A DNA stretch of 64,000 nucleotides from Exophiala sp. HKRS030 (Eukaryota; Ascomycota; Eurotiomycetes; Chaetothyriales; Herpotrichiellaceae). The first letter of the stretch is position 1. Every line of letters starts with the position of its first letter. The stretch lies in the NCBI GenBank assembly GCA_023897205.1, contig JAHWDD010000008.1:62001-126000 (forward strand). The letters are read 5' to 3'. A program made the position numbers and the translations under genes. A model generated the notes under the pieces. The model did no database searches. It worked only from the letters and a program-made list of their open reading frames with translations, and was not told the DNA's origin. Below are positions 21,196-32,253 of the stretch, piece by piece.

Positions 21196-22845
21196 TTTGT
21201 AGGTGTGGCTTTTGGGGTCGTACGCTCGAGGATGGATTGTTTCAGACCCAGCCGCTGAGCAGGCGGCTTCTCCCTCTCTCTCCTTCGACCAGGGCGAACT
21301 TTTTCCGTCAGATCGAGCGCGCGGCTAGGAAGCGAAAGGCTGATAAGGAGGAAATGTAGGCGGCGGCGGCGACGACGAATAGCACGACGGATCTTTGTTT
21401 TCTATCCTCGTCTTAAGGAAGAGACTCGTGTGTGTGTGTGTCGGGGCGCAGGCGATACGAAAGGAAGAAAAGAAGGTTTGGTGTAACGTTGGTGGGAAGA
21501 AATGCCGGGGACGGAAAAGTGGCAGGCTTCGTTTTGGAGAGAGAGAAGGAATCAGCCAGGATGACAGGGGCGATTCTCCAAGTCGTGCTGGGCTATAGTC
21601 TGGAAGGAACTGGGGGCGATGCTTGTCACGAAGAAACCGATAGATCGAGAGCGCTTCCCGGGAGGAGGTGGGATTGCTGGATTCGGGTGGCTGATGGCAG
21701 ATTTCGTGGGGGAAGCGGAATTGGGATGCCCGTGACGCCTGGAGAGAGAGACGATGGTGCGGGGCCGCGGCTATTGGACCGTTTCCTGTCAAGAAAGCAA
21801 TTGAGCCGGAGAGTGAGAGCGCTGGATGAAGGGGCGACGGGTAAATGAAAGATACTGCGAAACGATAGTCCACGGTCTCTGAAGATGGTTGCTCATTAAT
21901 TTCAAGCAAAGACTGCGATTTGCGGCCCTGGTGGAAAATTCACGGCAGTTGGAGGAGCAGAAATACTCGTTTGGTACCCACGACAATGACGGACGCACAC
22001 GGGGAGAAGCGGGACGGCAAACAATACTTTGTAACTGAAGGTTCCAATATTCCGCATGCTGCTCCGATAATTTCCCGGTACGAGTCCCATAGTGTACACG
22101 GTACGGAGGAGAGAGTACTTTGTTTCTGTTTGCAACTGCTGCCTCGGGAAACTACTCCGAGCTGATTTCCCACAATGAGATACTGTGAGGATCTCTTGCT
22201 CATTACCTCATGTTGGTCTTGAGGATCAGTACTCTGGAATCTCCTGTTGAAACTAGTACGGAGTATGTGAAGAGTAAGATCAAACCAACAGCCACCACCA
22301 CCACCCCTCCGGAGGGACCGCCGCCTTCTCTGCCTGCGAGGATGGCCTGATAGATGGATGACGTTACCACAAATTCCTACTATGGAGTCCAACATCTCGG
22401 GAAACTGTCCATTGAATAATCAAACCGACGAGCAGGCTAGTCAGGTCACAGTTCCCAAGATCCCACGCCGAGGTACAAGTACGGTTTACCGATATGACTG
22501 CTCCGATCTTGGATGGCGAAGGCGATGGCCAGAACGACTTCTCCGATCAGGAACAGAGCCTTATTTCCAGGGTCATGGTGGCAAGGAGCAATCATTTGAG
22601 ATCCACATCCCTCTGTGAAAACATGCTCTATGGCAGGTCAGTACGGAGTACCTACTCCGTACTTTATCCGTACAGTAGGCTCGAATTTCCCGTATCACGT
22701 GATGTCAATATGCCAAGATTGATTCTCTGTGTTCGTTTCATTCACGACACCACATCTCGTTGTCGCGTGAGATCCGCCGTCGACGTTGAGCTGGTCACAT
22801 AAAGGGCTTTGTTCTCCTAGTCTTGCCCATGTGCCACAATCGAAC
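21196..22845. other. Divergent intergenic region between the Q-rich gene and EFM7
   Basis: It carries the presumed 5' leaders of both genes. TG/CA dinucleotide sequence lies near 21428-21440. Exact nonamer copies occur at 22257, 22642 and 22653, the last two as an inverted pair about 190 bp upstream of EFM7. No additional gene is supported. Confidence 0.45.
22641..22662. repeat. Inverted pair of the TACGGAGTA nonamer
   Basis: TACGGAGTA at 22642-22650 and its reverse complement TACTCCGTA at 22653-22661 are separated by two bases, forming a near-perfect 22-bp palindrome about 180 bp before the EFM7 start codon. Confidence 0.8.
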
Positions 22846-23670
22846 ATGTCGCAGAGTGAAGGAGATGATGATGTTGCGTCACTAGACATATTCCAGGAGC
22901 CAGAGGGTTTTTATCAACCTGAAAAGCCTGCCACATTTACCACATATACCTTGAAGACTGGACAGGCCATCGAACTTCGACTTGTAGGACATAGTCCGCT
23001 TTGGGTGTGATCACTTTGCTAGTATGTGGCCGTCTGTGTCTAGCTAACTCCATCCAAGGGCCATCTGTTATGGAACGCCGGACAAGTCATTGCACGATAT
23101 TTGGAAGATAACTCAACGTCGATGCTTCAGGGGAAGACGGTCTTGGAATTGGGTGCTGGAGCAGGACTTCCAAGTCTGGTTTCGGCCATCTTAGGGGCTG
23201 AGAAAGTTGTCGTGACAGATTACCCAGATCAAGATTTGATTGATAATTTGCGCTACAACATTGAGCACTGTTCAGTCCTCGCCGACAAGTTGAATATTAC
23301 AGCACAAGGTTTTCTCTGGGGAAGTTCTGCTGAACCGCTCAAATCTCACCTGGAATCTGGTCGCGGTGGATTTGACGTGATGATCCTCGCCGATATCCTC
23401 TTCAACCACTCAGAGCACACGAAACTGTTGGCGACGCTACGTGAGTGCCTGCGATATAGTGCTGACTCGGTGGCTTTGGTCTTCTTCACTCCCTACCGTC
23501 CATGGTTGCTGGAAAAAGACCTGAACTTTTTTGACCTGGCGCGTAATGATGGGTTCGTCGTCAATAAGATTCTGGAGCACACCATGGACAAAGTCATGTT
23601 CGAGAACGATCCTGGTGACGAGGCCCTGCGGAGAACAGTGTTTGGCTATGAAGTGAGATGGCAGGTGTGA
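22846..23670 (+). CDS. EFM7: EFM7-type protein N-methyltransferase (NNT1 family)
   Basis: Exons 22846-23004 and 23059-23670 flank a 54-bp phase-0 intron with a GCTAAC branch site, giving 256 residues (yeast EFM7 is about 260). The join gives SPLWGHLLWNAG, the substrate-side motif of family 16 methyltransferases. The SAM loop VLELGAGAG is at residues 81-89, VVVTDYPD follows, and DVMILADILFNHSEH is the post-II motif. Yeast EFM7 trimethylates the N-terminal Gly and dimethylates Lys3 of translation elongation factor 1A in the cytosol; the older name is nicotinamide N-methyltransferase-like. The donor GTGTGA is non-ideal but is the only choice compatible with frame and family. Confidence 0.86.
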
Positions 23671-24024
23671 GGATCTGGTTTGGCATCTCAGACGTTTGAC
23701 GCATTGCAACTGCTGCCCAATAACGAGTAGTACCAAATTCTTGCCCGTTGCATCCAATGTGGTGCAACATGGAAGGAACTGCAATCTATGCTTCTGTTAT
23801 TAATACCTCGACTCCCTCAATGATCCAATCCGCAGACTCAACCATACCTTTACCTCGCATACCTAACGTCGCGGAACCTTCAACACCACGACAAACCAAT
23901 AGAACGTGCACGGAGAAAGCAAGTTGTGCTACTCAGCGCTGGTACGCGTCTAGTCATATCCCTTGATATGCTATGGGCTAAACTCTGCGCAGTTGATATC
24001 CTTGTCTCGCTTCATCCCTTCGCA
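23671..24024. other. Spacer between EFM7 and the GH16 gene
   Basis: About 350 bp of presumed EFM7 3' UTR and GH16 promoter. The GH16 frame is open upstream to 23926 but the added residues look untranslated. Confidence 0.4.
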
Positions 24025-25922
24025 ATGCCTTTCAGACAACGTATCAAAGAGCTTTTCGGCAGCTGCTTTCGAGAACCAACAACAGGCGAGGATTTACAAG
24101 CACCACAGCCATTGCCACAGCCATTGCCAGATGTCGGTAAGGACGACGGCGTCTGCTCTCCCCGTCCAGCATTCACAACTGAAAACACCCACCATCCATC
24201 AACCGGTTGTCCTCACACAGACCTATACATCCCGTTCTCTGCGATAACTACATATGTCAAACCAATAAATATCCTCCCCACTCTGCACTTGGCACCGCTG
24301 ACACTCATCACTCTTCTGGTCCTCTCGAATCTCATCGCCGTCAGCGCCTTCGATCTTGCCTTTGAGAGAGACCTCGGGGTGGTGGCTTCAGCTAACAGTC
24401 TTTCAGAGCGCAATGAGCCCGCAAGAGAACTGCATCGAAAGCCACAAGTACGAAAACATCATACAGTTGGCCCTCCTTGGTCATGCCCATTCTTCCCTGT
24501 GCATCCACTACCTCCTTTTGGAGATCCCTTCGTTCCTGGCTTTCCCAATCCCTTTCCAGGATTTGCCGGGCATACGCATTTTCCAGAACCAGTCATCACT
24601 GTCCATACTTCCCAAATTATCACAAGTATCCCAACAACATCAGTCGGTGGACAATTCACCACTGCTCTCTCGCCTCAGCCCTTGACAAATACCTCTCAAT
24701 CTGTGACGTCCGATGCATCAACTTCAACAATCTCAGATACCGACACCTCCGGTAGTCCAGCCAGTGCATCGGGTGCATCTCCAGTCTTTGGTGTTTCGTC
24801 CACGTCGGCATTCGCGAGCTCTGTTGTCCCCTACACCTCTTCGTCTTCAACAGCAGCCCCAAGCACAAATTCTGACTCCAGCACAATTTTCAATTCAAAC
24901 ACAGCCTCTAGCTCCACCACAGATTCCAGTTCAAGCAGCGCTTCCTCCGCCATCACCTCAGTCACAACTCCCGTTCCAGCTAACACTTCGACTTCGAGTG
25001 TTTCAACTACTAACCCTTCTGCACCCGCCCAGACTTCAGACGTTGTGCAAGTCGGTAACCAATGGTTAGTCCCTGGAGTCGGCACCTTCGATAATCGGTC
25101 TTTGTTTACTTTCGACCAAGGATTCCCCGATGGACTGCAGATCAGCAACTACAGCAATCATCAGAGGGGAAGCGGTCCATCTCCTGAGATTCCGTACAAC
25201 CCTACATTTGACCCTGCAAATGTGCAAATCGTGAACGGAATGCTAGCATTGACCGTGCCTGGAGATCAAAACCCCAATAACAGCACTGGCTGGGAAGTGA
25301 GCAGTGCTGAAATCACGACAGCGGAGTCGAGCATCCTATATGGCAGTGTTCGGACAAAAGCCATCCTCAGTCCAGTGCCGGGGACTTGTCACGGTCAGCG
25401 GCTTCAATTGCTGAAGAAGAGTGAGGTAGTTGTGCTGATGCTTGTAGGCTTTTTCTTCTATCAATCCGACACCCAGGAAACCGACATTGAATACTTAACG
25501 GATCCGTCCTCTCTGTCGAATAACGGACCTGGCAATCCAATCCCCATCTGGTACACGAATCAAGCTGTAAACCCCGAAGACGAAGCGGCAACTCAGGCTA
25601 CGGGCCCCGCGCCTTCAGACTGCACAACAGCGGTTCATGAATACCGACTCGATTGGACATCGGACTACACCGCATTCTATCTTGATGGCAAGTTCCAGAT
25701 GAAATTCACCACCAACGTCCCAAGCGAGCCAGGTCCTTGGGTCTGGAACAATTGGTCCAACGGGAACAAGGGTGAGGAGCTTGCCATATCTAAATTTGTT
25801 TCCACTCAGGCTGATCCTCTTATACAGGCTGGTCAGTCGGGCCTCCCTCCAGCGACAACATTCTCCTGATCAAGAGCATTGACATGTACTACAACACGGA
25901 TTCTGGTGGTTCTGGCCCATAA
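24025..25922 (+). CDS. GH16 glucanase/transglycosylase-like, membrane-anchored
   Basis: Exons 24025-25393, 25448-25771 and 25828-25922 give 595 residues. The first intron is 54 bp and in frame, so it masquerades as coding. The second (GTGAGG...ACAG) restores GWSVGPPSSDNILL. A single hydrophobic segment at about 88-109 behind a polar N-terminus suggests a type II signal anchor. A Ser/Thr-rich linker spans about 200-350 and is a likely O-glycosylation zone. The GH16 domain follows, with the ExDxE catalytic motif ETDIE at 467-471 (Glu467 nucleophile, Glu471 acid/base), then HEYRLDWTSDYTAFYLDG. GH16 enzymes cleave or remodel beta-1,3-glucan or link it to chitin; a cell-wall role at the plasma membrane is inferred. 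Start choice is uncertain; ATGs at 23956 and 24025 are in frame. Confidence 0.82.
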
Positions 25923-28222
25923 TAGAATGATTCTGTGGAACGGTGATTGTGGCGATAAGAGAGAGGAAATATTGGCGCCACAATGAGCGTGCCCCTATGA
26001 ATATTGCATGAGGCTACTCTTTGTGAAGACTGAGTGGTTGTGGCGAAGACTTGGTGGTATTACTTATCAGTACTGGTACAATTGATAGATGTACAATGTC
26101 ATCCTTCTTTATCGGATTTACAACGGCGTTTTCCATGCATGCCTAGCTCATCATGTGCCCTTGGAAGTGACATTATTAACGCTAACTGGTTTGTTGCCTG
26201 CCCTGCGTTCTATGTGTTTGCTCCAGCACCGGGGCCTATGGATGAACGGAGAAGCACGGGAGTTTTGCCGAATTTTATCTTTGCAAATCGGAATGATATG
26301 GCGTCGAAAGATTAGCTCGCGAGTAGCTTGCAGTGTACCGGCTAGTTATCTCTGCACGAGGAGCGCCGTCAATTCCTACGATTGGGCCGGTTCGAGGTCA
26401 ACCTATGTATGTACGAAGTAAGCATCAAACCAACCCCCACTCAAAGGCATGTGGCAGTTGTCAATTATGGAGATCAGCGAGAGATCCCAATGTTTGTTGG
26501 GCATCATCATCACGGTCATTTCTTTTTGTGTTTGTTTAACGCGTCCTTGTCCTGCGATGTTCTTGTTCTTATTCTTCTTCTTGTTCTAGTTGCACTTTTT
26601 TTCTTTTCTGTGCTTGATCGTGGACCTGATAAGTTGCTGTGCGATCACCCTGGGGGGCCAATTATGTCAAAATTCAATTGCTTACAGGCGCGTTCGTGGG
26701 ATATCGGACGGCCGTGGCATTTTCCGGGGAATATGCAGACCCAATGCATGACACCAAGGGGTGGGGATGCGATGGGAGGCAGGGATTGTGGACAGGTCGG
26801 CGTCAGTTAGAGTCCGAGAACACGCGGCGCGTCCGATGGGAAGTCTAGCTTCGATGTACCCAGTAAGCTGGGAGCAGAGTCAGTCAGTCAGCCAGTACGG
26901 TAGTATTTGTAGTACTCATGGTGGCGGTGGTGGGGGGGTTGTGTGTTGTGTTTGGTCATTTACCCTTTCACCCGTAGTAATGGCCGTCTCAGTGTTGCAA
27001 TTTCGAGGCACGGGAGTGGGACTTTGATGATGAGGGCCTCTGGATGGCAACGTACTGTACGACATTTGACAATCTGACAGGGTCTTGTGTCTGTACGTCG
27101 ATCAGAACGAGGATTTGTAGTTGTTTGTTACAGTACAGGCGCCAGGTACTCCAACATGCCTGTACCAGAGAACTAAGCCGAGGGTCCCGATGAACGACGG
27201 TTCGCTAGGCCAGGAAAAAGCGTGGGCGCCCCAACAAAGCCTAGTCGATGGCTCATGCGCATTGGCTTGGGAGAAAGAGAGAGCGTGTGTGTGAGGGAGT
27301 GAAAGAGTGAGAGAATACCTAATTAGAGCTAATCATAATGACGCCAAAAGTTGTTTGTACTGCGAAAATCCCACTCTCCCCTCACTCTCATCCCACCCTC
27401 GCTAAGAAACATCGAATTCTTCTCCTACAATACGAGCTGTACAGAAAGAACGTCGAAGCAGAGAGTTTCTCGGTTCCTGTCCCCTACGCGAAAACCCGGG
27501 TTCGAAAATGATCAGTCTCTGCTTCTTTAGACCATACAAGTACTCGTGTTATTGCTTCTCTTCTTTCTTGGTCTTCTAGTCTTCACACATGCATTCATTA
27601 TTACCTTGTCGCGGACTTCTGAAACTTACCACACTTTCCAGCATTCGTTTCCGCACCTAAAAACCTCGCCGGTCCCCTCGACCCATTTTTTCACCCGCTC
27701 GAGCCGTTCATTCTATGCATAAACATTACCCTCTGGCCGATTCCCCTTTGCATATCTATAGGTCGAAATCTCGCAATCAAACGGTCAAAGGCCAGCGTCT
27801 CCACGCGTTGCCCTTCTCGTATTCGCCAAACACCGCCTGAGATCTCTCGGCCACGGATATATCCCTCCTCCTTCGTCGGTCGCACACAATCTCCTCAACC
27901 GATATTCTTCAATGGCACTATAGCCTCACCAGCCTGCCCTCAAGCCTAATCACTGTCACGCCCTTGGCCGTTACAAACGAACGCGACCTCCGAATCTTAA
28001 CCTCTTCTTCGAGACAACAATCAACTTGGTCACTCTCGCTCTGGAGAGACCGCTGCGTCACGCTCGGGGAGTGCAACAAACGAGGCTCATCGAATGGCGC
28101 ATACGATTCGTTGAGAATGTCTCTATAATTCCCCTGACACGAGGCCAACCTCTACTCGAATCTCCACTCTCTACACAACCACAAATAGTACATTAATACT
28201 CCAAATATTCAACATACACAAA
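25923..28222. other. Long intergenic/5' leader region
   Basis: Plus-strand frames at 26.0-27.0 kb have no protein character. From about 27350 to 28200 the plus strand is pyrimidine-rich (CTTCT, CCTC), like a long leader and promoter of the next gene. GA-rich sequence lies near 27270-27315. Confidence 0.4.
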
Positions 28223-28963
28223 ATGTGCAAGGCACACGTTCTGCGGTTCTGCTGTGGGCATGGCATCCTCATGGGCTTGGAGGTGTGCAATGTCGGACCA
28301 TGTCCGATACTGAAGACAACCGGGCTCAAGCTGCCACAGCAGCCGTACAAATGCTACAACTGCCAGAACCGAATGTCCACCACGTCAGTTCAACCGACCT
28401 CTCCACGGGATGGTTGTTCGTCTTCTATTGCAAGTCTAGACTCCAACTCGTCAGGACCTTCTCCACCAAGTTCACCTCTATCGAGAACCAGCACAAAAGT
28501 CATGGCTCCTCTACCCGGCGTCGCTCGCCAGCCTGCCGAGTGCGCTGCCTTTGGCCGAAGGTTCACTCGAACAGACTCTTTCTCATGCAAGAGCTTCTCC
28601 TTCTCTTGCGCATCATCTGGTCACTACCCGGCGCCTCACTACATGGGTCTCCCTACCCATCTGCCCCATCAGAATCATCCCTGTCCGCCCTGCCAACTCG
28701 AGGATTTGCGGATGAAGTCGGACAGGGAGGCCATCCTACGAGCCAGGGCGGAACATCCGCACCTTACCAGTGAGAAGTTGGTTCGGAATAACGGGAGGCA
28801 ATGGGAAGAGTGGCAGCCCAAGCCAACACTCGAGGCTTACATTGATGAGAAACGATCAGATGAACGGCAGATGTGGTTATTTGTCACGAGAAAATGGACC
28901 CAGGACCTGAAAAAGTCACGAGTATTGGTTGCCGAGGAAGACGGGCTGGGTTTGCTCGGATAG
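28223..28963 (+). CDS. Hypothetical protein with N-terminal Cys/His motif, 246 aa
   Basis: An uninterrupted frame starting MCKAHVLRFCCGHG. The first 50 residues contain eight Cys with His (CKAH, CCGH, CNVGPC, CYNCQNR) and could form a small metal-binding fold. The middle is Ser/Pro-rich and disordered. The last 80 residues are charged and helical, with DREAILRARAEHP and WEEWQPKPTLEAYIDEKR. I recognise no named family, though similar short Cys-headed proteins occur among uncharacterised filamentous-fungal sequences. The start agrees with the first ATG after a long leader. It is probably a real gene; function unknown. Confidence 0.65.
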   Translation: MCKAHVLRFCCGHGILMGLEVCNVGPCPILKTTGLKLPQQPYKCYNCQNRMSTTSVQPTSPRDGCSSSIASLDSNSSGPSPPSSPLSRTSTKVMAPLPGVARQPAECAAFGRRFTRTDSFSCKSFSFSCASSGHYPAPHYMGLPTHLPHQNHPCPPCQLEDLRMKSDREAILRARAEHPHLTSEKLVRNNGRQWEEWQPKPTLEAYIDEKRSDERQMWLFVTRKWTQDLKKSRVLVAEEDGLGLLG

Positions 28964-30582
28964 GAGCTCTAGTTCGTTGACTCGACAACGTTCATGAGAT
29001 ATGAGGCGTTCATCCTAGAAAAACGGGAGGCTGTTGTCTTTAGCTGCGATATCCCTGGGGCTGGCGTTGGTGGCAATTTTTAGTGCCCTTGCTGTAGTAT
29101 TGCGGCGGCAGTCTCGCGCTACATTAATACCTACCTAAATCTTTGTGGTAAGCGTGCGACAATTCGCTCTGGGGGGTTTTCTTCTTCCTGCTCGAGTTTC
29201 ACAAAGGCACGTCAGGCTGCATTGTGCATTGTGCATTGTGCCAACATCAATTCTTGGGTTCTAGTATGACGAGGCCAAGCCCATTTGTACCTGCCAAGAT
29301 CCGGGGTAAATAGCTTTATTATGCGCTGTGCCACTTGACCGGACGATCCCTTCTTCACCGTCCTTTTGCTATCTTTCTTATTTTACACACCACACCGCGG
29401 AGTACAGACAGCGTTGTACTGTCCAGAGAGCTGTAGAGAAATTTTAGAGCCATCAGGAGCTCACAGGTCTAGTTCTTTTGGCACGACCAAATCCAACGAG
29501 CTAAGCTGGGGTCGACTAGAAACATGGTTTCCGACACTCAACGTCTCATGTGAGCGAGCTATTTTTTTGTGTTTTTTTTTGGCGACGACAAATCCACAAA
29601 ATTCCGTTGGTCGTACAGTAAGAGTAATTAGTACGAGTGCATTACTTCCTCGTCCGAGAGAATCGGTAAAACTTGCGCGCGCAGTTCGTGCCACATAGCC
29701 GCTGTCTAGGTAGGATTCATGACAGGCTTAGGTACGCGCCGTTGCTACTTGGTCTGGGCTGACTATGAGTGAGGCCGAACGGCCGGCCTCTTGGCTAGCT
29801 ACCTGTCTACTGCACCCAAGGGTGTTCGAGGTTTGTATCGTATCCGTCCCTCACCAAACAGTTCGCAAACCAGGAAAGGTTTTTCTGAGAGTGTCCTATG
29901 GTCTGTATCGTTGTCCCCTTACAATTGTTGAAGAAGCTCTGCACTCGATATCATGTGCTTTATGCAGGGATCATGCGGTTTCTTGCTTGTCTTTTGGAAA
30001 CCCCTGCGTGTTCTCATACTCATTACGTCTGGAACTCTTTGTATCCGCCCCCATCACTGCGTGTCCACCCAAGCCACAAGCCTAGAAGAAGACAGAAGAG
30101 GATGGTGTTCATAGTGGTCGCAACACACCCGCATGCCTCTGCTAACTGAACCAGGGTTACATACGTCGAAGCCACAGACACGAGGGGGCCCCCTTTTGAC
30201 ATCAAAAGGACCTTGGAGATGGCCAGCTAACCTATAGGGAAGGGAAATTGTCGCAATGTGGCGGAGCTTGCATACGCAGGAGCCGGTATCCCGACAGGAA
30301 TCAACCCAAGGACAATCACTATACACCAGGTCACAAGCTCCTGTGGCTATGTTTGCCTTGCCTGTGCAATATTAGCGCTTCGATTTTGCTGACCTAACTC
30401 TGCATGGTTGGCGTCATTGAGGCTGCAGAATGATGGAGTGGTGTTGAACAGTCCTATAGGTATAAGAATGGAGGCTCATAGCCCTGTTTTTCTGTCAAGA
30501 CATATTGTACCATCCGCAGAAGTACCCCTTCCTCGGCTGTAACTCCGTTCTCACAGACTATACACTCAAGTTCTTTCCCAAC
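28964..30582. other. Intergenic region without a supported gene
   Basis: It contains a short tandem of CATTGTG (three units, about 29220-29240) and only scattered short frames. I see no gene or RNA. Confidence 0.4.
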
Positions 30583-31682
30583 ATGGCCACTACCTCCAAC
30601 CTTTGTCAGCAACTTGGCATCAACCACCCTCTTGAGCAGGCCACCTGCATAGGCTACGCAATAGCCAAACCTACATGTGGAAATGCGGTGGCTCGAGGCT
30701 CACGTTCAGAAGCGGCAGCTGTGTTGAAAGAGATCGCCCGGAAATTGACAGACGGGATCGCTCCAACTTATTTGATCGGGCATCTCGAGAGGGTTGCCAG
30801 CCTTCTGCACTGCAAAAGAAATCATCAGGATCAGGCTCCGGCCAAAGCCAGGACATGGCAACTAAATCTAGTGCAAGCGACTACTCGTGAACCCAGAAGA
30901 CGACAACACTCTGAGCACGAGATGGGGTCCGAACGCGGCAGCACTGCCGGTAGGCGTCGCCAACCGAGCACTACAGAATTACTCCGTTCATGCCGGACCA
31001 AAGACTTGCTCGCTGAAGTTTCCAATCGACTCAGCAGGAGGAGAAGGTCGAGCACGATGGTTGAGGCCATTGAAGCGCTAATGGACAAACATTACGAGGC
31101 GACCGGCACCGAGCCTGGCCCACCGTTCATGTATAGGCCAGAGATTTATTCCGAATCATCGACTGATGAAGATGACGATGATGACTCTGGTTTCTACGGA
31201 TCCAGAGCGCAGAGCGAAGACATGACCGACGGAGGCGAGCCCGACGACGACAACGACAACGAACCACTGCCTAGCTTGAGATCACCCAGCCCTCGTCGTC
31301 GTGGTCGAGCCTCAAGAATTACTAGTTCCATACGAGGTTCAGTGAACGCAAGTCAACACGGACGATCGCACTCTCCATCACCGTCAGTCCAGGACGTGTC
31401 TCCTCCTACACGATTGGCGAGCAGCTCCTCAACATCGGCGGTGAATGAATGTGGCATCTGCTTGACCTCACTGGATAGGACGAGTGAAATATGGAGCTGT
31501 GGGACATGTCGGAATTCTGCCCACGTTGATTGCTTTGACTCGTGGGTAGCCAACTCTCCCGATACCAATATGAAATGTATTTACTGGTAAGTTGAGCGCG
31601 TGACACCATGATTCCTTGCAAGAGCAATGAAACGCCATGCTAACTGGGATTTTATCATAGTCGGGCGCCGACTCAGACATGA
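30583..31682 (+). CDS. C4HC3 RING-like protein, two exons
   Basis: Exon 1 is 30583-31586 and exon 2 only 22 bases (31661-31682). The 74-bp intron (GTAAGT, GCTAAC branch site, CATAG) must be removed to complete the last zinc ligands, turning CIYW into CIYCRAP. The product has 341 residues. The finger at about 290-340 has spacing C-x2-C-x12-C-x2-C-x4-H-x2-C-x14-C-x2-C, a C4HC3 order as in RING-CH or PHD-like domains. The N-terminus is helical; residues about 180-285 are acidic then Ser/Arg-rich and disordered. RING-CH proteins are ubiquitin ligases, PHD fingers bind histone tails; the sequence does not decide. The start is the first ATG that gives a compact, folded N-terminus. Confidence 0.72.
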
Positions 31683-32253
31683 TTCAGTATCTGCTAATCA
31701 AGGGGTCCACATCGCGGGTACTTCGTTCAAAGAGTGTCAGGTGACAAGATGTCTCCTGAGCAATACTCGAGGACAGGCCTTCTCTCATGGCGAATGGAGT
31801 TTCAAGGCGTAGTGAATTCTCTCTGGCATCTACTGGCGGGAATGGAGGGAGGTATTGAATACATCTACGCTTTGTTTTGAACATTGTAATTATGAGTAGG
31901 TTGGAAGTTTCCGTATTGTATATACCGTAACTCGCACATTGGATATCAGTCTAGAGTGTTGATAAGGTGAGTGTGTCACTGGCTGCCGTTGTTTCATTCG
32001 CCCAAAATAATTAAATTTAATGTGACGGTCAGAGTCAAAAATTGTTAGTCAGCGAGGGACTTGTTGTCACCAGGTGGGAGAGGAGTGACTTTTGTCAGAC
32101 TGAATATTTACTCACGACTTCTGTACAACAGGCAACACCCACTTCAAGTCCATATGGACATTCATTCATCACTCCCTCTGAAGGTGAGGATCACGGCGAA
32201 GACATTTACCCAAACTTTCCGGTTCACTCGGTGGACCACCTACAACTACAATC
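31683..32253. other. Spacer between RING-like gene and thioesterase
   Basis: Presumed 3' UTR and promoter; nothing else is recognised. Confidence 0.35.

Noticed and set aside
21325..21909. 194-residue minus-strand frame upstream of the Q-rich gene
   Set aside because: Pro/Ser-rich translation of a pyrimidine-rich leader; more likely 5' UTR of the Q-rich gene.
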